Shown piece by piece: positions 15,682 to 24,527 of a stretch of 54,659 nucleotides of DNA. This DNA comes from CAZHMN01 sp964533705 (GTDB taxonomy: Bacteria > Electryoneota > B3-LCP), in the NCBI GenBank assembly GCA_964533705.1, contig CAZHMN010000008.1:1-54659 (forward strand), read 5' to 3'. Every line of letters begins with the position of its first letter. Positions within the stretch are counted from its first letter, which is position 1. Position numbers and translations under genes: made by a program. The notes under the pieces were generated by a model, which saw nothing but the letters and a program-made list of their open reading frames with translations, searched no databases and was not told the origin of the DNA.

Positions 15682-16808
15682 CGGTGCGGGTGATATTGTT
15701 TTTCGTAACGGTTGCCGGTTTGCTGCTATGCAATGATACGATTAGTCTGGCACAGCAGTCTCCGATCGTCCTGGAACGCGCCGATCTGCTCCGCACCGAA
15801 ACCGGGCCAAACGGTCCCATTCGTTATTTGGATGGCAACGTCTGGATCACCCAGGATACGCTTTCGGTCACCTGCGAACACGCCACCTATGAAGAAGAAC
15901 CCGGAAGGTTGTTCTTTAAGGAGGACGTGCATTTCGTCGAACCGGGGCGACAAATCTGGGCGGATCAGGCCATATACTATGAGCGCGACGGTCGCGCCAC
16001 CGCCGAAGGAAACGTTCGCATCGCGCAGGATTCCCTGTTGATTTTCTGCGATAGAGTGGTTTACACCGAGGCCCGAGAGGAAGCCCTGTTTTACGGAAAT
16101 GTTGAGATTCATTCATTGCCTGAAAATGCGGTCATGACCGGCGATCATGGGATTTACAATCGTCCCCGGGAGCACGGCGTGCTGACCATTAATCCGCGCA
16201 TGATCCGCCGATTTGATGAGACGGATTCGCTGGTCATTTCAGGCCTTTGCATTGAGTACTTTTTCGCTGAAAAGCGCGCCGTTGTCCTGGACAGCGTTGA
16301 GGTGGAACGCGGCGCATTTCGCGCCTGGGGGCAGGAGCTATATTACTGGGACGACCAGGAGCACGCCCGGCTGCTCGGCGACCCGATCATCGAACATGGA
16401 CGAGATGTGCTGACGGCCGATACGGTTGATGCTTATTTCAGCGATAAAGTTTTAGATAGGATTATTTTAACCGGGCAAGCAGTGGCGACCTCGCCGGTCG
16501 ATTCATTGTTCCCTCTGCCGAAAAACATAATGACCGGTCAGCGGATCGAAATCAGTTTCATCGGAGATGAGGTTGACAGCATCCACGTGCAGGGGAACGC
16601 CACCAGTACCTATTTCCTTCGGGAAAAGGGCGAGAAGAAAGGCGCCAACCGGGTGTCCGGCGATATAATAGACATCTGGATTTCTGAGGGCCGCATTGCC
16701 TGGATCTACGTGGAAGGCGGAACTGAGGGCGTTTATTATCCTCAGCATTTGGAGCGCCGCGCCCTGGCAGATGAGGAAGGATTACCAGTTTTGGGAAGAG
16801 AGCCGTAA
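15678..16808 (+). CDS. lptA: enlarged LptA/OstA-family LPS transport protein
   Basis: Start is set at the ATG at 15678, which overlaps the lptC stop (ATGA) and gives a clean signal peptide ending LAQ-QS; an upstream in-frame start at 15633 would spoil it. The mature protein has repeated OstA-type strands: RYLDGNVWITQDTLSVTCEHA, split around residues 47-67, ATAEGNVRIAQDSLLIFCDR and ALFYGNVEIHS. These stack as a jelly-roll groove carrying LPS across the periplasm. At 376 residues it is about twice the length of E. coli LptA, with about five or six strand-turn units, so one molecule might span more of the periplasm. No C-terminal barrel, so it is not LptD. Family certain. Confidence 0.88.
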   Translation: MTVRVILFFVTVAGLLLCNDTISLAQQSPIVLERADLLRTETGPNGPIRYLDGNVWITQDTLSVTCEHATYEEEPGRLFFKEDVHFVEPGRQIWADQAIYYERDGRATAEGNVRIAQDSLLIFCDRVVYTEAREEALFYGNVEIHSLPENAVMTGDHGIYNRPREHGVLTINPRMIRRFDETDSLVISGLCIEYFFAEKRAVVLDSVEVERGAFRAWGQELYYWDDQEHARLLGDPIIEHGRDVLTADTVDAYFSDKVLDRIILTGQAVATSPVDSLFPLPKNIMTGQRIEISFIGDEVDSIHVQGNATSTYFLREKGEKKGANRVSGDIIDIWISEGRIAWIYVEGGTEGVYYPQHLERRALADEEGLPVLGREP

Positions 16809-17536
16809 TGCATATTCTGCGCGGTGAGGATCTGGTAAAAATTTACGGCCGCCGCGCCGTGGTTGATCACGTCAGCCCCGAAGTGACGCAGGGGGAGATC
16901 GTCGGTCTCCTGGGGCCCAACGGCGCGGGAAAGACCACCACCTTCTATATGATAACGGGGATGATTCGCCCCTCGCAAGGACGCATTTTTCTGGATGACC
17001 AGGAAATAACGGACATGCCCATGTACCGCCGGGCTCGTCTGGGCATTGGCTATCTCTCGCAGGAGCCTTCGATTTTCCGAAAGCTTACTGTAAAAGAAAA
17101 CATACTGGCTATTTTGCAGATGTTGCCGCTATCAAAAAAGCAGAGAAAACAGAAGCTCGAGGAATTGTTAGAGGAATTAAGCATCAGCCACCTGGCGGAT
17201 CGTAAGGCCTACACCCTTTCAGGAGGGGAACGGCGCCGGGTTGAAATCACCCGCACACTGGTGACGAATCCGAAATTCATCCTGCTCGATGAACCCTTCG
17301 CAGGAATTGATCCCATCGCTGTCGGCGATCTGCAAACGCTGGTGCGGGACTTAAAAAAACGAAGCATCGGGGTGCTGGTTACCGATCACAACGTCCATGA
17401 GACCCTATCCATCACGGATCGCGCTTACCTGCTTTACGAAGGCCGCATTTTGAAATCGGGGACTTCGGATTTCCTGGCGGCCGATCCGGAAGCAAGAAAG
17501 CTCTATCTGGGAGAATCGTTTAAACTCGATCGATGA
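16808..17536 (+). CDS. lptB: LPS export ATPase LptB
   Basis: A 242-residue ABC ATPase with all signatures: Walker A GPNGAGKTT, Q-loop YLSQEPSIF, signature LSGGERRRVEI, Walker B ILLDEPFAGIDP and H-loop DHNV. The sequence ITDMPMYRRARLGIGYL and LSGGERRRVEITR is highly typical of LptB. It drives extraction of LPS from the inner membrane with LptF/LptG, which are not in this window. The start overlaps the lptA stop (TAATG). The gene order lptC-lptA-lptB-rpoN is the one widely conserved in diderm bacteria. Confidence 0.97.
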   Translation: MHILRGEDLVKIYGRRAVVDHVSPEVTQGEIVGLLGPNGAGKTTTFYMITGMIRPSQGRIFLDDQEITDMPMYRRARLGIGYLSQEPSIFRKLTVKENILAILQMLPLSKKQRKQKLEELLEELSISHLADRKAYTLSGGERRRVEITRTLVTNPKFILLDEPFAGIDPIAVGDLQTLVRDLKKRSIGVLVTDHNVHETLSITDRAYLLYEGRILKSGTSDFLAADPEARKLYLGESFKLDR

Positions 17537-17555
17537 ATTTGCGATTACGATAATT

Positions 17556-19001
17556 ATGATTCAAACCCTAAGACAGGACCTCCGCCAACGCCTGGAACAG
17601 ACCATCCAGCCGCTGCAAATCCTAAGATCCGAGCTCATACAGCTCCCTCTCCTGGAACTCGAGCTGCGGGTAAATTCCGAGTTGGAAGAGAATCCCTTTT
17701 TAGAAGAAGTTGAAGAGAAAGAGGTGGAATCACCCGAAGAGACCGAAGAACTCCCGGTTCCCAAATCCGCTGAAGAATTGGATGAAGAAGATAAGGAAGA
17801 GACGCCGCCGCAGACGGAAGCTTCAGAAATGGATTGGGAGTCCATGCTTAATGACGAGGATTATTACGAGTATCGTCCTCGTTCTATCCCCTCGACAGTG
17901 GAAATTCAGGAGTTTCCCCGCCCGGTGACGACGACTCCCGCTGAATATCTAATGTCGCAGTTGCGCACCGATCGGCTAATCGGAGATAATTTTGAAATCG
18001 GCGAATATATCATCGGTAACCTCAATACTGATGGCTATCTGGAGATTTCCGTCGAGGAGATCGCCGAAGATTTGGGCGTTGCTCCTGAACGAGTGAAAAA
18101 GGTCTTAAAACGCATCCAAACCTACGATCCTCCCGGCATCGCCGCCCGGGATCTGCGCGAATGCCTGCTGATTCAACTTCAGCAGCAGCCCCAACCTGAC
18201 CCCATCGCGCTGCGAATGTTGCAGGAATGCTTCGATGAATTCATCAATAAGAGGTTCGAGATCATCGCCAAGAAACTGGAGATCACCCTGGAGCAGGTTC
18301 GCGATGCCTTTGAGGTGGTCACCAAGTTGAATCCCAAGCCCGGTGAAGGTTTTCTCGACGAGAAGCAAAACTACGTCATTCCCGATTTGATCGTCACCCA
18401 GGTCGGCAATGACTTCGAAGTGTATTTGAACGATGGTAACATCCCCAATTTTCACGTCAATAATGAATACCGTGAAATGGTGCTCTCAAAGAAGAAGGTG
18501 GACAAGAAGACCCGGGAGTTCGTCCATAAAAAGCTGGAATCCGCACGCTGGTTCATCAACGCGATTCATCAGCGCCGCAACACCATGCTGCGCACCATGC
18601 GAGCCATTGTGAAGAAGCAGGAGGATTTCTTCCGCTTCGGCAAAGATCATTTGAAACCCATGATCTTGCAGGACATCGCCGATGAGATCGGAATGGACAT
18701 CGCCACCATATCCCGCGTAACCAACGGCAAGTACGTCCAGACCGATTTCGGCGTTTTCGAACTCAAATACTTCTTCAGTCAGCGCATGGAAACCAATGAT
18801 GGAGAAGAAGTCAGCACCAAGATCATTAAGGCCAAACTGAAGGAAATCGTGGATAATGAGAATAAGGCGAATCCATATTCGGACGAAAAACTGGCGGAGC
18901 TCTTATCTGAAGAGGGTTACACCATCGCACGCCGCACGGTGCAGAAGTACCGGGAGCAACTGGGCATACCGGTGAAGAGAATGCGGAGGGAGATTGTCTA
19001 A
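17556..19001 (+). CDS. rpoN: RNA polymerase sigma-54 factor RpoN
   Basis: A 481-residue sigma-54. Region I is the glutamine- and leucine-rich start (LRQDLRQRLEQTIQPLQIL ... ELIQLPLLELE), Region II is a very acidic linker (about residues 45-95), and the core-binding and DNA-binding Region III ends in the RpoN box ARRTVQKYREQLGIP near residue 462. Sigma-54 directs transcription from GGCAC/TTGC promoters and needs AAA+ activators; I see no such promoter in intergenic DNA here. It is the last gene of the LPS export operon, 19 bases after lptB, the usual position. Confidence 0.97.
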   Translation: MIQTLRQDLRQRLEQTIQPLQILRSELIQLPLLELELRVNSELEENPFLEEVEEKEVESPEETEELPVPKSAEELDEEDKEETPPQTEASEMDWESMLNDEDYYEYRPRSIPSTVEIQEFPRPVTTTPAEYLMSQLRTDRLIGDNFEIGEYIIGNLNTDGYLEISVEEIAEDLGVAPERVKKVLKRIQTYDPPGIAARDLRECLLIQLQQQPQPDPIALRMLQECFDEFINKRFEIIAKKLEITLEQVRDAFEVVTKLNPKPGEGFLDEKQNYVIPDLIVTQVGNDFEVYLNDGNIPNFHVNNEYREMVLSKKKVDKKTREFVHKKLESARWFINAIHQRRNTMLRTMRAIVKKQEDFFRFGKDHLKPMILQDIADEIGMDIATISRVTNGKYVQTDFGVFELKYFFSQRMETNDGEEVSTKIIKAKLKEIVDNENKANPYSDEKLAELLSEEGYTIARRTVQKYREQLGIPVKRMRREIV

Positions 19002-19124
19002 CGACTTTTGTAAACCTCCAGACTGCCGCCGGGTTTCTGCAGCCGACAATAAGGAATAACCTTACCACAAAATAGATTGATGTAATAGTTTCAAGGAAGA
19101 ATAAGTCACATACAGGAGAAAAAA

Positions 19125-19673
19125 ATGGGACTCTTAGACGGTACGGACATTCCTCTGGGCACTCCCTGCCCTGACTTTGATTTGCCGGCAATGGACGGCA
19201 ATCGCTATAGACGGGATGATTTCAAGGATAAAGACGTCCTGGTCGTCATTTTTACCTGCAATCACTGCCCCTACGCCCAGGCCGTGGAAGACCGCATTAT
19301 CCAGTTAAGGCGCGAGTATGAGGGAAAGAGCGTGCAGTTGGTCGGCATTTGTTCCAATGATCCCAATTTCGTTCCCGAAGACTCTTTCGAGAACCTGCAG
19401 AAGCGCTGGCGGGAGAAGAACTACGGCTTTCCGTACCTGCACGACCTCGAGCAGGACGTGGCCAAAGCCTTCGGCGCCGTCTGCACGCCGGAGTACTTCG
19501 TCTATGGCCCGGATCGCAAGCTGGCCTATCACGGCCGCATGGATGATAACTGGAAAGAACCGCACAAGGTCACGCGCCGGGAACTGAAAGAAGCGATTGA
19601 TCTTATCCTCGCCGGGAAGACGGTTGATTTCAAGCAGATACCTTCGATGGGATGCTCGATTAAATGGAGATAG
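19125..19673 (+). CDS. thioredoxin-fold redox protein (AhpC/TlpA-like)
   Basis: A 182-residue cytosolic protein of the thioredoxin superfamily with no signal peptide. The active site reads FTCNHCPYAQ (Cys45 and Cys48), followed by a peroxiredoxin-like insertion NDPNFVPEDSFENLQKRW and the cis-proline region CTPEYFVYGPDRKLAYHG. The C-x-x-C-P arrangement differs from thioredoxin's CGPC and belongs to a widespread family often annotated as thioredoxin family or AhpC/TSA protein. It has a good ribosome binding site (CAGGAGA) and is a single-gene unit with a hairpin terminator at 19688-19718. Physiological partner unknown. Confidence 0.85.
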   Translation: MGLLDGTDIPLGTPCPDFDLPAMDGNRYRRDDFKDKDVLVVIFTCNHCPYAQAVEDRIIQLRREYEGKSVQLVGICSNDPNFVPEDSFENLQKRWREKNYGFPYLHDLEQDVAKAFGAVCTPEYFVYGPDRKLAYHGRMDDNWKEPHKVTRRELKEAIDLILAGKTVDFKQIPSMGCSIKWR

Positions 19674-19687
19674 CGGTTAATTATTGG

Positions 19688-19718
19688 GAAGTCAGGGTGT
19701 TTAACGTACCCTGACTTC
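19688..19718 (+). terminator. hairpin terminator after the thioredoxin-like gene
   Basis: Perfect 11-base stem GAAGTCAGGGT (19688-19698) and ACCCTGACTTC (19708-19718) around a nine-base loop, 14 bases after the stop codon. The downstream T run is poor (TACTTATTATT), so termination may be partial. Confidence 0.6.
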
Positions 19719-19805
19719 TACTTATTATTAAATCCTTATTCTCAACAGCGACATTTCATTAGTTAGTTGGAAGGCCATCACCTTGCGTGAAAAGCGCTCG
19801 AAGCG

Positions 19806-21221
19806 ATGAATTCAGCCCTCGAAAAAGTCTTTCGTCTGTCTGAGCATAGGACCAATGTAAAAACCGAAGTGCTGGCCGGGTCAACGACCTTCATGACCAT
19901 GGCTTATATCATTTTCGTGCAGCCGGCGGTTCTCTCGCAGGCGGGCATGGATTTCGATTCCGTCATGATGGCTACCTGCCTCTCTGCCGCGCTGGCTTCT
20001 ATATTAATGGGATTTTTGGCTAACTACCCCATAGCTTTAGCTTCAGGTATGGGGCAGAATTTCTTTTTCACTTTCACTGTTGTGTTGGCCGTGGGCGTTT
20101 CCTGGCAGACGGCTCTGGGTATGGTGCTGATTTCGGGCATTATCTTTTTGATTTTAAATCTGTTCCGCCTACGGCAGGTATTGGTGGACGCCATACCGGA
20201 TTCCCTGAAATACTCCATCGCGGCAGGTATCGGTTTTTTCATAGCTCTAATTGGACTGATGGAGGCCGGCATCATCACCCGCAATAATGACGCCTTGGTT
20301 CCAGCCATTTTTGAAGGCGAATTAAATCCTGATGCCCTGATCGGCCGCCTGAAACTATACGAGTACGCTTCCGGGCCGTTGCAATTAGGGGATTTGTCCA
20401 ATCCTGCCACGTTACTGTCACTCTTTGGATTGGGAGTGATTTTTCTCCTCTACATCAGGAGAATCAAGGGTGCGATCCTGTGGGGAATATTGCTCACTTT
20501 CTTACTGGCTCTGATCACCGGGCAGGTGAAATGGCAGGGTTTAGCCGCGGCCCCTCCATCGGTGGCTCCGACCTTTTTCAAGGCTGATTTACTGGGCGCT
20601 TTTCACTGGGAGTTGATCCCCATCGTGATCGTTTTTTTCTTCACCGACTTCTTTGATACGATAGGAACCCTCGTTGGAGTAGGAGCCAGAGCTGGGTTAA
20701 TTAAAGATGGTAAACTTCCCCGCGCCGCCAGAGCCTTGTGGGCGGATGCCACCGGCACGGTGGCCGGAGCTCTCCTGGGGACTTCGACGGTTACCAGTTA
20801 CATCGAATCCGCCGCCGGCGTGGAAGAAGGGGGTCGAACCGGTTTGACGGCTATCACCGCAGGCGTCTTATTCCTGTTGGCGATTTTCTTCTCGCCGCTG
20901 GTCCGCATGATCGGCGGGGGGATATCCGCCATGCCGGAAAGCACGTTGCTTCTCTACCCCATTACCGCTCCCGCCCTGATTGTGGTCGGCTGTTTAATGA
21001 TCCAGTCCGCCGCCAATGTTAAGTGGTCCGATGCCACCGAAGCGATACCCGCCTTCCTCGTTATGATCGGTATGCCGTTAGCCTACTCAATTTCAGATGG
21101 ATTAGCGTTCGGTTTCATTACCTATGCTGTATTAAAGCTATTCTCAGGCAGATCCAGAGAGTGCAGCTGGCTGGTTTATATCATGGCGATCATCTTCGCG
21201 GCTCGTTACATCTTCTTGTAG
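19806..21221 (+). CDS. NCS2-family purine (guanine/hypoxanthine or adenine) permease
   Basis: A 471-residue multi-pass inner-membrane transporter of the AzgA/PbuG branch of NCS2. N-terminal EKVFRLSEHRTNVKTEVLAG and TTFMTMAYIIFVQPAVLSQAGMD, split here around residues 3-45, the GMGQNFFFTF motif, and DFFDTIGTLVGV plus the TSTVTSYIESAAGVEEGGRTG region near residues 328-350 are characteristic. It takes up purine bases by proton symport; which base cannot be told from sequence. No purine riboswitch is visible in the 130-base leader. The Fic gene starts 11 bases after the stop with its own ribosome binding site, so the two are likely co-transcribed. Confidence 0.92.
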   Translation: MNSALEKVFRLSEHRTNVKTEVLAGSTTFMTMAYIIFVQPAVLSQAGMDFDSVMMATCLSAALASILMGFLANYPIALASGMGQNFFFTFTVVLAVGVSWQTALGMVLISGIIFLILNLFRLRQVLVDAIPDSLKYSIAAGIGFFIALIGLMEAGIITRNNDALVPAIFEGELNPDALIGRLKLYEYASGPLQLGDLSNPATLLSLFGLGVIFLLYIRRIKGAILWGILLTFLLALITGQVKWQGLAAAPPSVAPTFFKADLLGAFHWELIPIVIVFFFTDFFDTIGTLVGVGARAGLIKDGKLPRAARALWADATGTVAGALLGTSTVTSYIESAAGVEEGGRTGLTAITAGVLFLLAIFFSPLVRMIGGGISAMPESTLLLYPITAPALIVVGCLMIQSAANVKWSDATEAIPAFLVMIGMPLAYSISDGLAFGFITYAVLKLFSGRSRECSWLVYIMAIIFAARYIFL

Positions 21222-21232
21222 GAGAATCAAGT

Positions 21233-22651
21233 ATGTATGAACAACTGGACAAGCTTAAAGCTCAACTGGATGTCCACCGACCCTTTAGCGCCGAGCAACA
21301 GGCGAAGTTAGATAGCGAGCTTATTCCCAGAAGGGTTTACTATACCAACGTCTTTGAAGACAACACCCTAACTCTCGAAGAGACGCGCTATTACATCGAG
21401 AACAACCGTATGACGGGCGGGAAACTGGAGAGAGAATTTCATGAAGTAAAAGGTTTGGTGGAAGCGATCTTCTATCTGCGGCGCCTACAAGAGGAAAGCC
21501 GGGATTTGGATGAAGACTGTATCAAGGAATTGCATAAAATCCTCACCGCCCCCATCGAACAGGAGGAGCGTTATTATCCCGGTGAGTTCAGATCGCTGGA
21601 TAGCTCCATTTTGGGGGCGGAAGGATCTAAAATAAACTTCGTCTCCCATAAACGCGTCCCCAATGAGATTGATGCGCTCTTGAAATGGTACCATGAGAGA
21701 TCCGCATCTCTCCATCCGGCTGAAAGGGCCACCCGATTTCATTACCGTTTCTCGTTGATCCATCCCTTCGCCGACGGCAACGGCCGAGTGGCCAGATTAC
21801 TGGATGATTTTATCCTGGAAAAAGCGGGTTACGGCCCCATTATCATTGAAGATCGTACCAAATATTTTGACGCCCATCGCCAGCCGGACAGCGCACTGCC
21901 ATCCAAAAACAGATTAGCAGCGAGTGAAGATGTTGACCTGTCGGCCTTTGTCGCTGCGATTTGCGAGGCCTCCTCGCTGAGTATGCAATTGATGTTGGAT
22001 ATTATCGAGGATCGCTTCAAGCCGACACCAGTGGATTTGAGCACCAGAATGAAGTTATTCGATCAAACCATTTCGGGAGATACGGCTACCGAAGCTGACC
22101 GGCGAGCGCAGGAAGAAAAGGAGGCCACCAAACTGGCGATCGGGAGAGAAATAAGCGAACTTTTAAAGGATCGGGTGCAGAGCAAATACGTTCAGTTTGG
22201 ATTGAGCGGACCGGCGAAGTTCCAGCAGAATAATCACCAGTACAGTCCCCTGATCGCTGAAGTCACGGCGCGGCACAAGTTCACGTTTTCACCTTCGGAA
22301 GGATTATACGAGTACCATTTCGTCCCTGATCTTGAGGGAGTGGAGAAGGCGGGAATGCCCTTAGAACCCTTTATGAAACTCATGAGCTTTGCAATTATCA
22401 GCCACGATAAGACCGTGGGTGTTTTTTCTGGTCTGCTGACCTTCGAGTTCGGCCGGGTTTACATCAAGCAGGAGAATAGAGAAGAGATTGTGATGCGGTT
22501 GGATAAAGACAGCATTCGCGAGTTATTAGGCCCGACGTCTTACACTGAATGGGATACCAAACAGCTCAACAAATTCGTCTATAACAGTTTGGATTATTAC
22601 CTTCACAGGATCGAAAGTGAATATCAGGAAGCGCGCAATCAGAGTGGTTGA
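21233..22651 (+). CDS. Fic-family AMP transferase with long C-terminal extension
   Basis: Start is the ATG at 21233, preceded by AGGAGA; an open frame extends further upstream but runs inside the permease gene. The 472-residue protein has the Fic active site HPFADGNGRVAR with catalytic His177. Such enzymes transfer AMP (or other NMP groups) from nucleotides to protein hydroxyls. Upstream, TNVFEDNTLTLEET (38-51) is aligned with the class II inhibitory helix (S/T)xxxE(G/N), with Glu42 kept but the next residue Asp rather than Gly/Asn. About 220 residues after the Fic core match nothing I recognise. No antitoxin-like partner gene is adjacent. Activity likely; target unknown. Confidence 0.88.
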   Translation: MYEQLDKLKAQLDVHRPFSAEQQAKLDSELIPRRVYYTNVFEDNTLTLEETRYYIENNRMTGGKLEREFHEVKGLVEAIFYLRRLQEESRDLDEDCIKELHKILTAPIEQEERYYPGEFRSLDSSILGAEGSKINFVSHKRVPNEIDALLKWYHERSASLHPAERATRFHYRFSLIHPFADGNGRVARLLDDFILEKAGYGPIIIEDRTKYFDAHRQPDSALPSKNRLAASEDVDLSAFVAAICEASSLSMQLMLDIIEDRFKPTPVDLSTRMKLFDQTISGDTATEADRRAQEEKEATKLAIGREISELLKDRVQSKYVQFGLSGPAKFQQNNHQYSPLIAEVTARHKFTFSPSEGLYEYHFVPDLEGVEKAGMPLEPFMKLMSFAIISHDKTVGVFSGLLTFEFGRVYIKQENREEIVMRLDKDSIRELLGPTSYTEWDTKQLNKFVYNSLDYYLHRIESEYQEARNQSG

Positions 22652-22714
22652 CGGATTCAATTTTAAGGAAAACTTTTAGTTACCCAAATGATGAGAAATT
22701 TTTGCACTCCAAAT

Positions 22715-22723
22715 TGTGAATAA
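22715..22723 (-). promoter_or_regulatory. DnaA box (perfect consensus) in the nadA leader region
   Basis: TGTGAATAA is the complement of TTATTCACA, fitting the TTATNCACA consensus exactly. It lies upstream of the nadA promoter in a 230-base AT-rich gap that otherwise holds no gene. Confidence 0.55.
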
Positions 22724-22770
22724 CTTGCACGAAATATTATCGGGTGAGAAGAGGCGGGTGAAAATTAAGC

Positions 22771-22800
22771 TTGATAAGCAGGAAAATATAGAGTTATGAT
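22771..22800 (+). promoter_or_regulatory. promoter for the nadA unit
   Basis: TTGATA (22771-22776), an 18-base spacer and TATGAT (22795-22800) each match the consensus at five of six positions. Transcription would begin near 22807, with a leader of about 75 bases. Confidence 0.5.
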
Positions 22801-22823
22801 AAAAGCACACCGGGTAGAAAAAT

Positions 22824-22832
22824 TGTGGATAA
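22824..22832 (-). promoter_or_regulatory. DnaA box (perfect, strong type) in the nadA leader
   Basis: TGTGGATAA is the complement of TTATCCACA, the highest-affinity E. coli-type DnaA box. It is followed at 22835 by TGTGAACAA, one mismatch from the consensus. Both lie just downstream of the probable nadA transcription start, where a bound protein could block transcription. Confidence 0.6.
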
Positions 22833-22881
22833 CTTGTGAACAACAACGTAAGTCCAATCCCTTTGCTTTAATAAGTTGATA

Positions 22882-23826
22882 ATGGAACTGAGAGAATATT
22901 CACTGCTTTCCAATAGCGAGCTGCAAGAGAGAATCGCCAGGGCCAAGGCCGATAAAAACGCGGTGTTGCTGGTTCACAATTACCAGCGTCAGGAGGTTCA
23001 GCAGATCGCGGATTTTTTGGGCGATTCGCTGATGCTGGCTCGTGAAGCAGCGCGAACGAATGCGAGCGTAATCGTCTTTTGCGGCGTGGATTTTATGGCC
23101 CAGACGGCCAAAATCCTCAATCCCGATAAAAAAGTCCTTCTGCCGGACGATCGCGCCGACTGCCCCATGGCCAGGATGATTGATGTTTCATCCCTCCGGA
23201 AGATGAAGGAGAAATATCCCGATGCCGTGGTGGTAACCTATATTAATTCTACGGCTGATGTCAAGGCGCTTTCGGACGTATGCTGTACGTCAGGTAACGC
23301 CGTAAAAATCATAAAATCCCTCGGAGATCGGCAGATCATCTTTACGCCCGATCGCAACCTGGCGGAGTACTGCCGTTTGCAGACGGGGGCCGACATCATT
23401 CCCTGGGACGGATACTGTTACGTGCACGATGAATTTCGCCTTAAGGACGTTGAAGACGCCAGGCGCCTGCACCCGGAGGCAATTTTCATCGCCCATCCCG
23501 AGTGCAGGTTGGAGATACTCAACCGGGCCGACTGCGTAGCGTCCACGACGGGTATGGTTCGATACGTTAGCGATCATAAAGAGGAAATCGGCCGGCGCGG
23601 ACTCATCGTTGGAACCGAGATCGGTCTGGTGGAGCAGTTGCAGGTGAATCACCCCGAGTTACCCATCTTTCCTTTGACCTCTTCTGCAATCTGTGCTACT
23701 CAGAAGCTGACAAGCCTGATAAAATTGGCCTGGTGCATCGAGACGGAATCGAATGAAATCGTCCTTGACGAGGAAGTCAGAAGTCGCGCCTACGGTGCAG
23801 TCAAGCGGATGGTCGAAATTCTCTGA
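22882..23826 (+). CDS. nadA: quinolinate synthase NadA
   Basis: NadA condenses iminoaspartate with dihydroxyacetone phosphate to quinolinate in de novo NAD synthesis, using a [4Fe-4S] cluster. The 314-residue length is that of the short class. The three cluster cysteines are Cys94 (ADCPMA), Cys179 (DGYCYVHDEF) and Cys271 (AICATQKL), and HNYQRQEVQ, FCGVDFMAQTAKILNP and VVTYINSTADVKA are standard. Start taken at the ATG at 22882; a TTG two codons upstream is in frame. No nadB or nadC is in the window. The leader has two perfect DnaA boxes around the promoter. It leads a run of genes with small gaps through to the HIT gene. Confidence 0.96.
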   Translation: MELREYSLLSNSELQERIARAKADKNAVLLVHNYQRQEVQQIADFLGDSLMLAREAARTNASVIVFCGVDFMAQTAKILNPDKKVLLPDDRADCPMARMIDVSSLRKMKEKYPDAVVVTYINSTADVKALSDVCCTSGNAVKIIKSLGDRQIIFTPDRNLAEYCRLQTGADIIPWDGYCYVHDEFRLKDVEDARRLHPEAIFIAHPECRLEILNRADCVASTTGMVRYVSDHKEEIGRRGLIVGTEIGLVEQLQVNHPELPIFPLTSSAICATQKLTSLIKLAWCIETESNEIVLDEEVRSRAYGAVKRMVEIL

Positions 23827-23837
23827 AAGGATTTCTC

Positions 23838-24527
23838 ATGTGGCGGAAAGTCAGGCTCAATCTGGCAGCCGGAATTTTGGTATTGCTTCCTCTTTACCTC
23901 ACCTATGTTATCTTAGTTAAGATCTTTCTGCTGATTGACGGCATTTTCAACCAATTGGCCACCAGAGCCCTGGTTTCCGCGCTGAACTTGCCCCTGAGCG
24001 AAGATCGGGTTATTTACGGGTTGGGCGTTATAGCTCTCTTCGTCATCGTCTTTTTCACCGGCTGGATTGCCAGAAATTATTTTGGGAATCGATTGTTGGC
24101 CTGGTTCAATCGTCTGTTGGATCACATCCCCATTGTTAGATCGGTTTACAAGACCCTGCGCCAGATTTCCGAAGCCATCTTCTCCGGCAAGCGGGAGGCT
24201 TTTCAAAAGCCGGTCTTGATTGACTATCCGCGTAAGGGCCTATATACTTTGGCGTTCCAGACCCGCAGTTCAGGAGAACCTGTTCAGGACTCGATCGGTG
24301 AAGAGTGTATCACCGTCTTTCTGCCTTCCACTCCAAATCCCACCACCGGCTTTCTCATTTTTGTGCCGAAATCGCAGGTGCACAACGTTGATTTGACCAC
24401 CGAGGAAGCCATGAAGCTGATCGTTTCAGGCGGAGTGATCACCTCTGATAAGAATTCTACCTCACAGGCCGGCGATCCGCCCGAGAAAACCCCATCCCCA
24501 GTAACGCCGCCGCATGAAGACGTGTAG
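23838..24527 (+). CDS. DUF502-family inner-membrane protein
   Basis: A 229-residue protein with two N-terminal transmembrane helices (about residues 10-33 and 61-82) and a soluble domain bearing the DUF502 hallmarks DHIPIVRSVYKTLRQISEA and VFLPSTPNPTTGFLIFVP. Members occur in many bacteria and are linked to membrane remodelling or envelope stress in a few cases, but no reaction is established that I can state. A low-complexity Ser/Thr/Pro tail closes the protein. It starts 11 bases after nadA and overlaps the next gene by 14 bases. Confidence 0.88.
   Translation: MWRKVRLNLAAGILVLLPLYLTYVILVKIFLLIDGIFNQLATRALVSALNLPLSEDRVIYGLGVIALFVIVFFTGWIARNYFGNRLLAWFNRLLDHIPIVRSVYKTLRQISEAIFSGKREAFQKPVLIDYPRKGLYTLAFQTRSSGEPVQDSIGEECITVFLPSTPNPTTGFLIFVPKSQVHNVDLTTEEAMKLIVSGGVITSDKNSTSQAGDPPEKTPSPVTPPHEDV

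Noticed and set aside
19719..19805. Possible purine riboswitch upstream of the permease
   Set aside because: The short gap lacks the conserved junction and loop sequences of purine riboswitches, and no second long stem is seen.
21023..21232. Upstream in-frame extension of the Fic gene
   Set aside because: It lies inside the last 200 bases of the purine permease in another frame, and a proper ribosome binding site precedes the ATG at 21233.
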